This document shows, piece by piece, positions 35,761 to 48,205 of a stretch of DNA of 64,000 nt; position 1 is the first letter of the stretch, and every line of letters starts with the position of its first letter. Origin of the DNA: Botryotinia globosa (Eukaryota > Ascomycota > Leotiomycetes > Helotiales > Sclerotiniaceae). The notes beneath the pieces are model-generated. The model was not told the origin of the DNA. It saw only the letters and a list, made by a program, of their open reading frames with translations, and searched no databases. The position numbers and the translations under genes were made by a program. The stretch is from positions 209,670 to 273,669 of the forward strand of contig RCSZ01000025.1 of assembly GCA_014898425.1 (NCBI GenBank), written 5' to 3'.

Positions 35761-38059
35761 TTAAACAATTTTTATTTTCGAATTTTTTAATTTTTTGTTT
35801 AAATTATTCAAAATTGATTTATTTTTATATTTTATTATAAAAAATTGCTTCTCGATTTCATTATTTTTTAATAATTTAATAATATATTTTATAATATTAA
35901 TATTTATTTTATTATTAAAATCTTTGATTAATAAAAAGAAGATTTTTTTATTAAGTATTATGTTTTTTATTATAATGATTTATTTAAATTATAATATCTA
36001 AATATAGTATATATTTTTATTTATATATTCAATAAGATATTTAATAGATATGTATAAATAAATTTTGAAGTCTTTTATATATTTTCTAATTTTTTATTCT
36101 TCAAAAATAGATATACTTTATATCTATATATATAAATTCTATTTCAATCTGATTATAAATTAAAAGTAATTTTCTAAATGATTGCAAAATTATAATATTT
36201 AAAGTATTTATAGAATTATAAATCCAATTTCTTATTTGCGGATTTTCAATCTAATATTTTTAAAGGATTGATATTATATAATTAAATTATTATTAATATA
36301 CTCTTTAATTAAAGATCTAAAAAAAGATTGACTTCTACTTATATTACAATTATTTTAATATATACTTTTTATTCTATTCTTTTGATATTATTATTTGATT
36401 TATAAATATAGATAGATATAAATTTAAGATTTATTTCTTATTTTTATATTTATTTCTAATATTCAATTTCTTTATTAATATTTATAACTAAAATATTATT
36501 ATTATAATATAAAATATAGATTGATAATTTATTTTGTTTTTTTATAAAAGAATTAAAGTTTCGAATAATTCTATAAATATATATAAGAGTTTTCTATAAT
36601 AAAAGAAAAGAGAAAATCTTTTTATTAAATTCGTTTTTGATTAATAATAATCGAAACAATTTACTATAATTTATCTCGAAATTAAAGAGATTTTAAAATA
36701 CTTTTCAAAAGGATTTAATTAATAATTATAAATTTAATTAATAAAATATTATTTGTTTTATATAAACTATTAAATAATATATACACTCAATATAAAATAT
36801 TTTTATAATCTTAATATTTCTGATTAAATAAATTAAATATTCTAATATTTTTTGATTCAAATAATCTTTATATTTATATCAAAAATCATTTTAATTATTT
36901 TTTGGTTTTAAATATTCTTTTTTTATTTATTTAAATTATTTTAATATTTTTTATAATTATTAAATATATTAAAATATTGATTGGATTATTTTGAATATAT
37001 AGAAAAAACAAATAAAAATATAAAAACTTATATTCAAAAAAGATAATTACAAATTTCTATTTTAATTTTCTAATTATTTTACTTTTCTTAAATATCTTTT
37101 TTTTTCTTAATATATAATCTAGATTATAATATTAAAGTCCTGTTTTATTAAAGACTATTTTAGAAATAATATTGATATTAAATTTATAAATAAAAACAAT
37201 ATTTTTGAAAATCAAGTTTTTTATATTCAATTCTATATTATCTCTAAAACAATTCTCAATTATTTCTATATTATAACCTTTAATTAAAAGAAATAAGAAT
37301 TTGATATAAACTTTTCTTTTATCCTTAGATTTCTAATATAATCCTTTTATAAACAAATCCTTATTATTTTTGATATATATTATATTATAATTATTTATTA
37401 GAATAAATATTAATAAAAATAATCAATCAATTTAAAAATAGAATAAATATTAATAAATAATTTGATTTTTTCAAAATTATTTGAGTTAAGGATAGTTGTA
37501 ATAATGTATATTTATTTTATAAAAAAAGAATAAAGTTTTCGTTTTTTTTTAATATAAGATTTCAATTATTCCTTTTCTTTCCAAATAATTCAATTATTCT
37601 TAAATTTGTTCAATCAAATTTTATTAAATATTTCCCTTTTATTTTAATTGATAAATATATCTATAAACGACTTTAAATTAAATTCAATTAGTATATATTT
37701 TAGTTAATAATATTTGGTATTAGATTATCTATAAAATCGTTTATTAGGTTTGATACATAAATATAATCTGAATATATTTGAATTGAATAGATTAAATTTA
37801 AATATTGAGTATTGATTTATATTACTTCCATTTCTTTCTTTGATTAATATTATATAAGGAAAAGTAATAGTAAATATCCTAAAAACCTTTTTATATTTCT
37901 GTAGGAATTTTATATTAAAGTTTTTTTAATTATATTATAATAATATTTCAAAGTTCTATAATTATCTATTCTAATATAAATCTAATTGAAATTATAATCG
38001 AAAAAGATTTGATATTCAATATTCCAATGATTTTCGAAATATTATATTTTATTATCTTA

Positions 38060-39956
38060 TCCCCTATACCGCTGAGAACGGGCTCCAAAAATGATTTATA
38101 TACAATACAAGAATATTAACAGCTTTATATATAATATTGAAAATAAAGAAATCAATAAATATGTTGTATATAATAATTCTATCAATATAATTTCAAATAA
38201 TATAGAATTTGATTTTATTAATAAAAAGATATTATGTTTAAATATTGTTTTTATTTTAAAAACAAGAATTTGTTGTGAATCTATGGAATATATTGATTTC
38301 AATTGAAAATTTATTTTATTAATTAATTTTCAATATTATAATATATTTATTTTATTTTATTTTTATTTTTTTATTAAAATAATAGAATCGATTATAAAAT
38401 AAATGAATTTATATATATAAATATTGAAAGACAAAGAATTATTAAATTCATGGGTATTTTTATGGTATCTGGTTATAATAAATAAGGTTTATTTGTATAT
38501 AGGTATATGTATATATATATTGATTTATATCAAATATATAATTGTAATTTATTAGGAGTATAAAAATAATAAAAATAAATATAATTTTGTATATTTTATG
38601 TTATAGATTAGATTCGAAAAGATTTATATAAGGTATTATATATTACTTTTTGAAATAAAAAATGTTTTCGAAAAAATAAGATTTCAATTTTTCAATTTAT
38701 ATTTTATATGTTAATATACTTTATTTTAGATTGATTTATTATTAGATTATATTCAAAATATTAATCTTTTAATATAAAGATTTTAGAATGGAATTTTAGT
38801 TGATAAATGTATTATATGATATAATAATTAATCAAAATATATTATATTTATTAGAAATAAATCTATATTTATAAGATTTAAGGTATAAGTAGTTATAAAT
38901 CAAAGCTTTTTTATGGTATGGGTTTGGTATAAGATAAGAAAAGCGAATAGCTTTGTAGATATAGTTATATTTTCCTTTTTGAAATTAACGAATAAGGAAA
39001 AATATATAAATAAAATGTAAGTAATGTTTTTATATTTAGTATAAAAGTTATTTAAAGTTTTATATTATTTTTATTTCAATAATCTTTTTGTTTCAATCAA
39101 CTTTTTGAAATATATATATTATTTAGGGTATATTGTAATAGGGATATATTGGTTGAATTCTAGAATTTATAAAAATCTGATTATAAAGAAGAAAAATAAT
39201 AATAAAAGTAATAATATATTATAAGAAACGATTATTTCTATAATATCTTTTTCGAATTTAATATGTTATATAGTATGGAAAAACAATATATTAGTTTTGA
39301 TTTAATTTATGATATATAATAAAAAAACTTTTGTTTATAGAATATAAAAACAATTGAAATCTATCTTTTCAAAAATTAAAATAATTAGAATTGTATTTGA
39401 AGATGATGTAAAGAAAGAATTAATTATTTCGATTCTTTTTGATAATTATAATTATAATATGAATGCTGTTGATATAGGGGATTAATTATATTCGTTTATG
39501 CTAGGGTATCGACAAATGTATTATAAAAGCCATTAAGATTGATTTTCGAAACTCAATCTTTCAAAAGTTAATCAATGAATTTGGATTTAAAATCGAACAA
39601 GCTTGTTTGAATCAAGATTGTAAAGATTGAATTTATAGTTTTATATTATTTCCTTATTATTATTATATAAAGATATTGAAAAAAGGGAATTATTGTTATT
39701 ATAGAAAAAGATTTTATAATAAGAATAAAATTGTTTTAAAGGAAAAATCCATTAATTTTAGATAGAAAGAAGTGAGATAATAGAGTATATAGGAATGTTA
39801 AGAATGTAATGTTTATTTATATAATAATAATAAATATTTCAATAATTATTATAGAATATAATCCAAATGTTATGAGAATTCTCATAATCCTGATGATCTG
39901 ATTGATTGATAAGATCCCTGTTAAGCGAGGGAGCCCATTCTCAGCGGTATAGCGGA
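38060..39956 (+). mobile_element. 1.9-kb TIR transposon inserted at TA (Tc1/mariner-like)
   Basis: The left TIR starts TCCCCTATACCGCTGAGAAC. The right TIR is its inverse (GTTAAGCGAGGGAGCCC..GCGGTATAGCGGA) with two differences. TA flanks at 38058-38059 and 39957-39958. The length of 1,897 bp is typical for Fot1/pogo-type elements with one transposase gene, but no transposase is readable. It shares the subterminal GATGATCTGATTGATTGAT-type block with the copies at 13819, 29231 and 55108, though its TIR has diverged between CTA and GGCTCC, so it is a sister subfamily. It is nested in the 10.2-kb LTR element. Confidence 0.85.
38091..38306 (+). CDS. Conserved short frame in the TIR transposon
   Basis: From the ATG at 38091, 31 bp inside the left end, the frame runs 71 codons to TGA. 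The protein is N- and I-rich with EFDFINKKIL, FILKTRICCE and a terminal EYIDFN. A frame in the inverted second long copy (15569-15800) matches over roughly 60 codons, and both end at the same position (YIDFD or YIDFN, then TGA). This is unlike the rest of the elements, which have no shared open frames. It may be the N-terminal exon or remnant of the transposase gene; no domain is recognised. Confidence 0.4.
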   Translation: MIYIQYKNINSFIYNIENKEINKYVVYNNSINIISNNIEFDFINKKILCLNIVFILKTRICCESMEYIDFN

Positions 39957-40503
39957 TAATATACTTCAATTTATTCCTGATATTACTTTATCATTAATAT
40001 ACAAATGTATTTAGTATTCTTAATAATCTTAATATATTTAAAATATATCAATTCTTTTATTTCGTTATTAAATAATTATAGCTCTTTTTGAAGTATTATA
40101 ATAAATATTTTTATAAAATATAATTCATTATTAGTGATTAATATGTTTTATATTTTTGTTAATATAATAATTAATATTAATCTAACGATTTATATTTTGA
40201 TTATATTATATTTTTTTTATTTTAAATCTATATATTAAATCTGATTTTATATATAAGAAAATCGTTGTTTTATAAGAATTGAAGTTACCTTTATTTCTTA
40301 AAATATTTTTAGAATAAAAATATATTCATATTATCTATAGTTTTTTTAATAACAATATTATTTTGATTAATAGATTCAATAATAAATAATTCCAATCGAA
40401 ATATAGTTATAAATAATTCTAATTCAATAGATTTCGGGGGAGAGTCAATTTTATTGATATTCTTACTAGATTCAATATGTTCTCAAATTTTTAAAATTTA
40501 TTC

Positions 40504-40525
40504 TTTTTTTTTTTTTTTTTTTTTT
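40504..40525. repeat. Poly(T) run of 22
   Basis: An uninterrupted T run (A on the other strand) lies about 280 bp inside the right LTR of the 10.2-kb element. It may be a slippage-expanded tract. Confidence 0.85.
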
Positions 40526-40800
40526 CCATTCATTTAATACAATTATTTTAAAAAAAAATTATAACTCTTTTTTTTAAAAGAAAAATAACTAATTTGAATT
40601 CTATTATGAAAATTTAGGGTTAAAAATAATTTTGTAAGAAATTAATTAAATTAAATTAAAAAAAGAAGATAAGTAATAAAAAATAATTATAAAAGAATAA
40701 AAGTATAATACATATATTCCAATTTCGTAAGTTTATATAAACTATTCAAAAGTTTTCTGAAAGAGTATTCTATAGTTCAAGTGCTTATTAGGCTTATAAT

Positions 40801-41011
40801 TATAATGAACTATATAATATTATAAAAAGAATTAAATTGTCCCTGCCCTTTTGTATACTATCTAAAGGATAATATATATAGGGATTTTGAGTACTTATGG
40901 GACTCTTATCAGGCCCGAAGGGACCTGGTCTCCCACTATATCACATGATATACTATATAAGCGTGATCTTCGGCCCCTGCCGGCAATCTACCGGACCTCA
41001 CATTCTTTACA
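40801..41011. repeat. Right LTR of the 10.2-kb element
   Basis: 211 bp, ending CATTCTTTACA. It keeps G+C-rich text (ATCAGGCCCGAAGGGACC, then CTTCGGCCCCTGCCGGC) where the left copy is decayed, so mutation was uneven between the two LTRs. Confidence 0.85.
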
Positions 41012-41016
41012 AAATA

Positions 41017-41504
41017 GAAATGTAATCAAAGAGTATTTATTCATAATAGAATATATATAGTCTATGTATATCTAAAGAAACATATAATAGTTAAAATATA
41101 TAAAGAAATCATGAGATTTATTACTTAAATATTTTAGATTACAATAATATAATATTGAAAAAAGAAATAAAATAAGAAACTAAACATAAAACATTTTTTT
41201 AATGGTATTTATAATAGTAGTAAATTCTTAATTGATTTGATCTATATATAGCTATATAACTAAAAGACTATGCGAGATTAATAGGTTTTTCCAAGAAAAT
41301 CTTTTCTTAATTTTTTCGTGTTTTTCATAATATTTATATATTAATTAATAAACTTTAAAAATAGTATATAAGATATAAAAAAGTAATATAATAATAAAAA
41401 GAAAGATAGATTTTCTCCTGAAATCTTAATTTGAAAATATATAGATTTTAATTTAATTATATAGAATAATTACTTCAGAAATAGTATAATAGAAATTATT
41501 AGAT
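41017..41504. other. A+T-rich tract, no gene seen
   Basis: No coding frame or repeat was recognised. Confidence 0.5.
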
Positions 41505-41632
41505 TGTTAGGATATATATAGTAGTAAGCTGATAAGACTTCAATTCCTAATATTATGCCTTTTAAAGGTTAGATTGCGTGCGTAGCGTAGTGGTAAAGCT
41601 TACGACTTCTATTGGTTTCTATGCACGTGACA
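41505..41632 (+). mobile_element. Solo terminal repeat of the TRIM-like family
   Basis: A 128-bp unit starting TGTTAGGATATATATAGTAG and ending CACGTGACA. TAGAT at 41500-41504 and 41633-41637 is an exact 5-bp target duplication. This proves that the unit behaves as an LTR that can recombine to a solo form. It is the best-kept copy of the version lacking the 14-bp internal duplication and carries the box-A-like GCGTAGTGGTAAAGC. Confidence 0.85.
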
Positions 41633-41827
41633 TAGATAGAAGTTTAATGTTTTGTTTTATAATTATTATGAAATAAACTTTTTATAAATGTTTAAAATAT
41701 TATATTAAATCTTAATCTAATACTAACCCTAAGTAAATAATTTTAATTACTTAATTAATTATATTACTAAGAAATCATTTTTATTCTTATTATTGATTTA
41801 AATTATTTCTTCAAGTAATGACCTTCA

Positions 41828-41856
41828 ACCCTAACCCTAGCCCTAGCCCTAAACCT
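41828..41856. repeat. Interstitial telomere-type repeat (CCCTAA/CCCTAG)
   Basis: Four tandem hexamers, CCCTAA, CCCTAG, CCCTAG, CCCTAA. A lone ACCCTAA lies about 95 bp to the left. Same orientation as the motif at 9328. Confidence 0.75.
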
Positions 41857-42332
41857 TAAAAAAGAAATATATATTCTAAAAGTAGTTATACTATCTATTA
41901 AATTTAGTATAATATTGAATTATAAAACAAATACTATTATGATGTGAAATAAAATCCTAACTAATTAATATGATTTTTTAAATTAGAGAAAAACTAGTAT
42001 TTATAAAAGTTCTAAATAATAATTAATATTCTATTGATTTAAAAATAAAACTATCATTTAGAATAAGAATTTAGATCCCTACTTATTATATACTAAATGA
42101 AAACATATTGAAAATCTTTATTTCTTCAACTTTTAAATTATATATTATTTCAATAAGAAATAAAACAAATTAATTAAATTTATATATTTCTTATAGTAAC
42201 AGAATTAATATTTAAAAAAAAAGAGAAATTCAATTGAAATTCTAATATAAAATTTGTATATATATATTAAAATATTAATAAAATATCCATTACTAATGAA
42301 ATACTTATATTATTTATAATAAATAGAATTGA

Positions 42333-42857
42333 TGTTAGGATATATATATAGTAATAAGCTATTAGAACTTTAATTCCTAATACTATGCCTTTTATAAATT
42401 AAATTATATATATGACATAATGATAAAGCTTATAATTTCTATTAGTTTCTATATATATAGTAGAATATTAACAATTATACTAAATAAATATCATTTTAAG
42501 AATTTATTAAAGTTTGCTTAATTTAAAATAGATTTTCAAATTAAAAAGTGGACTATTAAAGCAAGGATATATCTACTTAATAATAAGATATTCTGAATTT
42601 ATTTAAAAATAAGGATATTGAATAATATAAGATTATATTATTATAAATTATATAATTAACCATATAAATAGATATTCTTTATAATTATTAGTTTTTTTAA
42701 AACAAAAAGAATAAAAGAGGGGAGTTTTATTAGAATATATATATAATAATAAATCATTAGAACTTCAATCACTAATATTATACCTTTTATAAATCAGATT
42801 ATATACATAATATAATAATAAAGCTTATGACTTCTATTGGTTTCCATGTACGTAACA
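42333..42857 (+). mobile_element. TRIM-like element
   Basis: The terminal repeats are 42333-42462 and 42728-42857 (130 bp each). The left begins TGTTAGGATATATATATAG and the right ends CCATGTACGTAACA. A clear polypurine tract (AAAAAGAATAAAAGAGGGG) directly precedes the right repeat, as reverse transcription priming of LTR elements needs. The flanking pentamers ATTGA and ATCCA match only partly. There are no genes. Confidence 0.85.
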
Positions 42858-42889
42858 ATCCATACTTTTCACAACCTTTATATTATTAG

Positions 42890-43085
42890 TTTTTAATAAA
42901 TAAAAAGAAAATATAGGTCTTAGTATTTAGAGTAACAGAGGAAATTAATAGAGAAAAGTAAACATAAAAATAATAAAAAAAGAAGAGGAATAAACATAAA
43001 GATTAAAAAGAGAGAAAAAAAAAAAAAAAAGATTAGAAAAGGAAAGAGAATAAGCAAAGAAATTGAAAACATTAATCATTAATTA
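42890..43085. repeat. Purine-rich tract
   Basis: Nearly 200 bp in which the plus strand is overwhelmingly A and G, including a 16-base A run near 43015-43030. This may be slippage-driven; no coding sense. Confidence 0.65.
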
Positions 43086-46000
43086 AAAGTTTGAAAAAGA
43101 AGAAACCCTACTTATTATTATTTACTTTCAATTTATTCTTCATTTAAAAGCTTTACTAATATACTTTATAATACAAAGTATACTATTATAAAATATACCA
43201 TATAAATAAAAGAATTAAATAACTTATATATATATATATATTTCATTGATTATTAATCAAATTTAATAAATAAACTTTCAATTTCTAAAATTTAAGAATT
43301 TCATTAAAACCCTATTCATTGAGATAAGTTTTATAAGATATAGTTTTTAAATTAATTATATTGATTTATTAAAAATAATCCTTTCATTATATAATTGAAA
43401 GCCTAACATTTTATTTTAGTTAATAAAGTAATGATTTTAATAACTACAGACTCTATAACCATAAGGATATTAATAGTATAATCAAAATTAAAAAAAAAGT
43501 TCTAATAATCTTTTTGATAAAGTTATAGAAATTTGAAATTAGAACTTTTCAATTTTTCAATAAAATCGATTTTTTTATATAGGAAAAGAGTTATATGTAA
43601 TAAATTTTCAAAGATAATACTTTTTATTTTCAAGACTTAAAATATTAATATTTTTAATATATTGAATTTTCAAATCATTTATTTAATAATTAAATGAACA
43701 ATAAAAGGAATTAGTTTATATAGAAAAATAACTTTTTTATCGAGATTTCCTTAGAAAATAAAATGATATATAATAAGTTGGAGTTTGAATTCCTATATTT
43801 GATATGAATAATAAAATATTTTTATTTCATATTAAATGTATAGAAATTTTTTTATTTATATTTTCAAATAAAAAGTAAAATAATGATTATAAAGTATCAA
43901 GAATATTAATATTTATATATACAAAAAAAAAGAATATTTTAAGTAATTTTAGTATTTTCAGATTCAAAAATATAAGAGAAGCTAAAAAAACCTTAATTTC
44001 ACTGATTTATAAAAGGATATTATAATTTAAATGAGTTTTAATCATAATTGTTATTCTGAATCTCTTTTTCAAAAGATTATAATTTTCTTATAGATTAATT
44101 TTAATTAGAATTGGATTTATTAATCATATAAAATATATAGGTAATATATAGATTTTAAGATTATAATTTTTGAGATGTTATTAAATTATGATTTTTAATC
44201 AAAATTGTTTATCAAAAGAAATATAACTTTATATAATGAAAATGTAAAGATAAAGTATCTCTTATTTGGAATTGATTTTAATTGGTATAAAATCAATTTA
44301 GAAAACAGATTAAATTAATTATATAAAACCTTTTAAAGAAACGTTATTTTAATAGTAATATATTAAATATTAAAGTAATAATAGGAGAAAATAAATATAT
44401 TTTTATTAAGATTATAATATAAGCTATTATTGAATAATAAAATATAATTATAAGAACATTTTTAACGTTATTGATAAAAATTACAGTAATATGCATAATT
44501 ATATCAAATGAAGATTTCAAAAGAAAATTTAAACAATAATTTAAATATAAACTCAAATTATAATAAAGAAAACTATTGATTTTATTCGAAACAATATAAT
44601 ATAGCTTATATATTATTATATGAAAGATTTATATATAGATTTGATTATATTTTATAATTTTATTTTATCTTATAATCTAATATATATAAGTTATTATTTA
44701 TTCATAATTCTTTATAAATATCATATTATTATAAAAATATTTTATATTATATATTCGAATATATTTTATACTAAAAACTCTGGCTTTTTAATTATAATAG
44801 ATTAAATCATTATTGATATAATGTAGTCAAAATAGAAGTCTTTAATCATACTCAAAAAAGAATTAAATACGATTTTATAAATTTATTTAAACTATAATAG
44901 TATTATATATTATATTAACAATATATATAGGAATGAAATAAGAATATAAAATTGATTATATTAAATTTCTTTAATAAAGCAAAAAGATAAAATTATACTT
45001 TTCAATTTAAATTTATATTTGATTTTTAGGTATTATTTATAGTTTTTATTTAGAATTAATATAAATATTTATATCAATCTTAGACTAAATTTTCAATATT
45101 TAAGAATATTTTTAATTTATAAAATATTCAAAATCTTTTAAAATATTTTAAAAGAAATATTTTATAGATAATTCAATACTCAAATTTGAGTGCGTCAAAT
45201 TCTTTTAATTAATCTTTTTAATCAATCAACTTGTCAATTATTAATACTAGTTATTAAAAGAAATCGTTTTAGATTATGAAATCTATAAACCCTTTTTTTT
45301 CTTTGTTCTTTTTAATTATTATAATAATTTGAAAAACTATAAATTTATAAACTTCTATTTCTTTTTTCTTAATAGTTAATATAAATATAATATAAATATA
45401 ATATATATTATATAAATTATACAAATTATATGAATTATTATATCCAAACTCTAATTCTTATTTTAATGTAATATGGATTTTAATATAAGAAAATAAATAA
45501 AACAATTTATCTCAGGTATTTATACCCCTGCTTACAAATACCTATTCAAAGACATATTTTTTCATTTAATTTATTAATTTATTAATTATTATAAAGTTTG
45601 TTTTGAAACTAATAATATTATTTAAAAGTTTTTAATTACTTTAATCTAATTAAATCTTATTCAATTGAACTGTTAATTTAATCAAAATTATATATTGTAT
45701 TGACCTAGTTTTAGAAATGTTTAAAAATTTTATTAATTAAAATAACTTCATTATAATCTTGATATAGACGGATCTTTATATATACTAAATAATAAGTTTA
45801 ATAAATTTATTAAAATAAAATATAGAAGTATATAAAGACTTTAGTCGGTTCTAAGAATTATAAAAGTCTAAGAAAAAAAAGATGAAGAAAAAAGAAAATG
45901 TAAAGAAATTATGAAATATTTTTTTTAAAATTCTAATACAATTATTAAATTTAAATTTTATAAATTGAAAGCAAAGTTAATTAAATATTTTTTAGATATA

Positions 46001-48126
46001 TAATAAATATATCTAAAACTATCTTATATTTAAATAAAAACTTTAATAATAATAATCCAATATAAATAATAATTATTAATGAATATATCGATTTCTGTAA
46101 TTATTATATGATAATAAATATTAAAATTAAAATAATAAAAATTAGAATAAACGATTCAGCGATTAGTAATATAAATATTAATATTATTCTTTCAGATAAA
46201 TAGTTAATAGATATAAAAACTTATATAAAAATATAAAGCCTTTTAAAAAAATCTCTATTAAAATTAAGTTCAAAAACAAATTGTATTTCAGATTGAATTT
46301 TTTTTCTATAAATTCGAATGAATATTAATAATTTAAACAAACAATTATATAAGGATTCTTTAGAAAGACTGAATTTAAAGATTTTATAATAAATTTAAAT
46401 GTTCTCATAGAAAATGAAGAATATTTATTCCTTTATATAAATGATTCATTAATAATCAACAATTAAATTGTTATAAATTCAACAAAAAGGAAAATGGAAA
46501 TTCAATAAAAATATAAATATTAGGATAAAACTAATATTTCCTAGATATTTAAATAAAACGAAATCAATGAAATAGATTATTTATAAATTATTTAAAACAA
46601 TTTAATTAAATGAGATAAAAAGGATTTTGTAAAAACTTAAAAGTAATTTCTATTAATATGGAGGATTTGCATTTTATTTGATATAATTATATAACATTAG
46701 AATGAGAATAACCTTTTTTTTAAAAAACAATAAGATTCTATATTTAGATTTGTTTTTTAATTAGTTAAAATGTCATTTATTCATTAAATTACATTTAATT
46801 AAATATAATATATATTATAAATTAATTTTTTATATTATATATTTATTCAAGAAAAAATATCTAATATTTACAAAACATTTACTCTTTAATCTTTTCAAAT
46901 TAAACATATTTATATATAGATATTAGATTTATATAGATTAAATTCCAGAATTTATGAATAATTTATACAAGAATAATTAAATCTAGTTAGTTTATTTAAT
47001 TTTTATTGAATGTTTAAAAATAATAAATAAAATTACTTATTATATAACTCTATTCAGGAAGATTCTAAATTTAATATTTTGATTTTGAGTTCTATACTGA
47101 AAATACTTTAAATATCGAGAAATATCATTTCCTTTTATCAAAGTTATTATTTATATTATGAAAAAATGCTTTCTTATTAATTGAATATATTTGCTTATTT
47201 AAAATATAATACTTATATTATTTCATGAATATTAGATAATATTATATATTTTATATAATTATTATAAAATTAAACTATTTAATATATAATATTAAAAAGT
47301 TTATATAATAATTGAAAATGAAATGATTGCCTCATTTTTTATATTTCAAAAAAAGAATTCATTATTAATTATATTATCTATTTTATTATATATTAGAATT
47401 TCCGGTTTATAAATTATTTCAGAAATCAAATAGAAATTCAATAGAAATTCAACATAGTTGATTTATTTAATGATTTTTGTTTATAAAACATTTATTCAAA
47501 AATAGTTTTTATTAGATAAAATAAGATTATAATATAATCTAATAAAATCAAAATCAATATTCTTTTTTAATAATAATTAAAATTCTAATTAAGTATAAAA
47601 AATGAAAAGAAATTATTTAAATAAAGAAGTTCATTGAAAACTCAAAAGATTATTTCAAAAATAAATTTTTTCATTTAATTTTATACTATAATGATATAAA
47701 CAATTTAAATAAATATCAATAAATGAAATATAAAATCAAGTGAAAAACATTAAAATTTAACAATATTATACTCCTAAAAATATAAATAATATTGAAAAAT
47801 TGTCTATTACTTAAACTTTAAAAATTAATCAAATAGTCAATATTTTTAAAGAATTATTAATTCATTTTGGTTTTATAAAATTTAGAAAAAACTTGAAATT
47901 AAATTTAACGGATGATTTTTTTAGTTTTATTAAAATATGATTATATTGTATATATGGTAAATTGTAAGATGTTTTATTGGATTAATAGAAAAGAAATTCG
48001 AAATAAATTAATGAGATTATATTTATATTTCATTTATTCTCAATAGAAAATAAATACTTTTACAATTGAATATTTTAAAATAATCGAGTTTTTAAAAGAT
48101 ATAAATATTAAAGATAATTTAGAGAA
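43086..48126. other. Long A+T-rich tract, no gene seen
   Basis: Five kilobases with only low-complexity frames (for example 44344-44556 minus and 44620-44805 plus, both I/L/Y/N-rich) and no LTR or TIR pair recognised. A short G+C-richer spot at about 45513-45545 contains TATTTATACCCCTGCTT. Confidence 0.5.
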
Positions 48127-48205
48127 GTGTCACGGCGTCAACTACGTTGCCTTCGTGCCTCAGGCACGAACCATCAGTGTGCCCTTAGTAGGCCCTTAAT
48201 ATATC
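48127..48205. other. Possible LTR edge
   Basis: An abrupt normal-composition patch starting TGTCACGGCGTCAACTACG, with a nearby CGTGCCTCAGGCACG hairpin (about 48153-48167). A TGTCACGG start is typical of fungal LTRs, and the remainder decays into A+T-rich DNA to the right. No partner was seen. Confidence 0.4.

Larger units (their letters stand above)
30763..41011. mobile_element. LTR retrotransposon, 10.2 kb including a nested insertion
   Basis: The two direct repeats are both exactly 211 bp: 30763-30973 and 40801-41011. They start TGTAGT (decayed to TATAAT on the right) and end ACA or ATA. AAATA at 30758-30762 and 41012-41016 is a perfect 5-bp target duplication, so this is a complete insertion. 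A 1.9-kb TIR transposon (38060-39956) is nested inside; removing it leaves about 8.35 kb. Coding sequence is destroyed and the direction is unresolved. Minus is slightly favoured, because a purine-rich tract adjoins the left LTR on that strand and a word shared with the minus-strand copia relic (TTTAATAGTAGTTTGAGCTT, near 35338) has the same orientation there. Confidence 0.85.

Noticed and set aside
38096..38302. 68-codon minus-strand frame
   Set aside because: Antisense of the conserved frame 38091-38306; the matching copy supports the other strand.
41570..41632. Complete tRNA gene in the TRIM repeat
   Set aside because: Box A is good but the box A-to-B spacing is too short and no anticodon arm can be drawn, so it is only tRNA-like.
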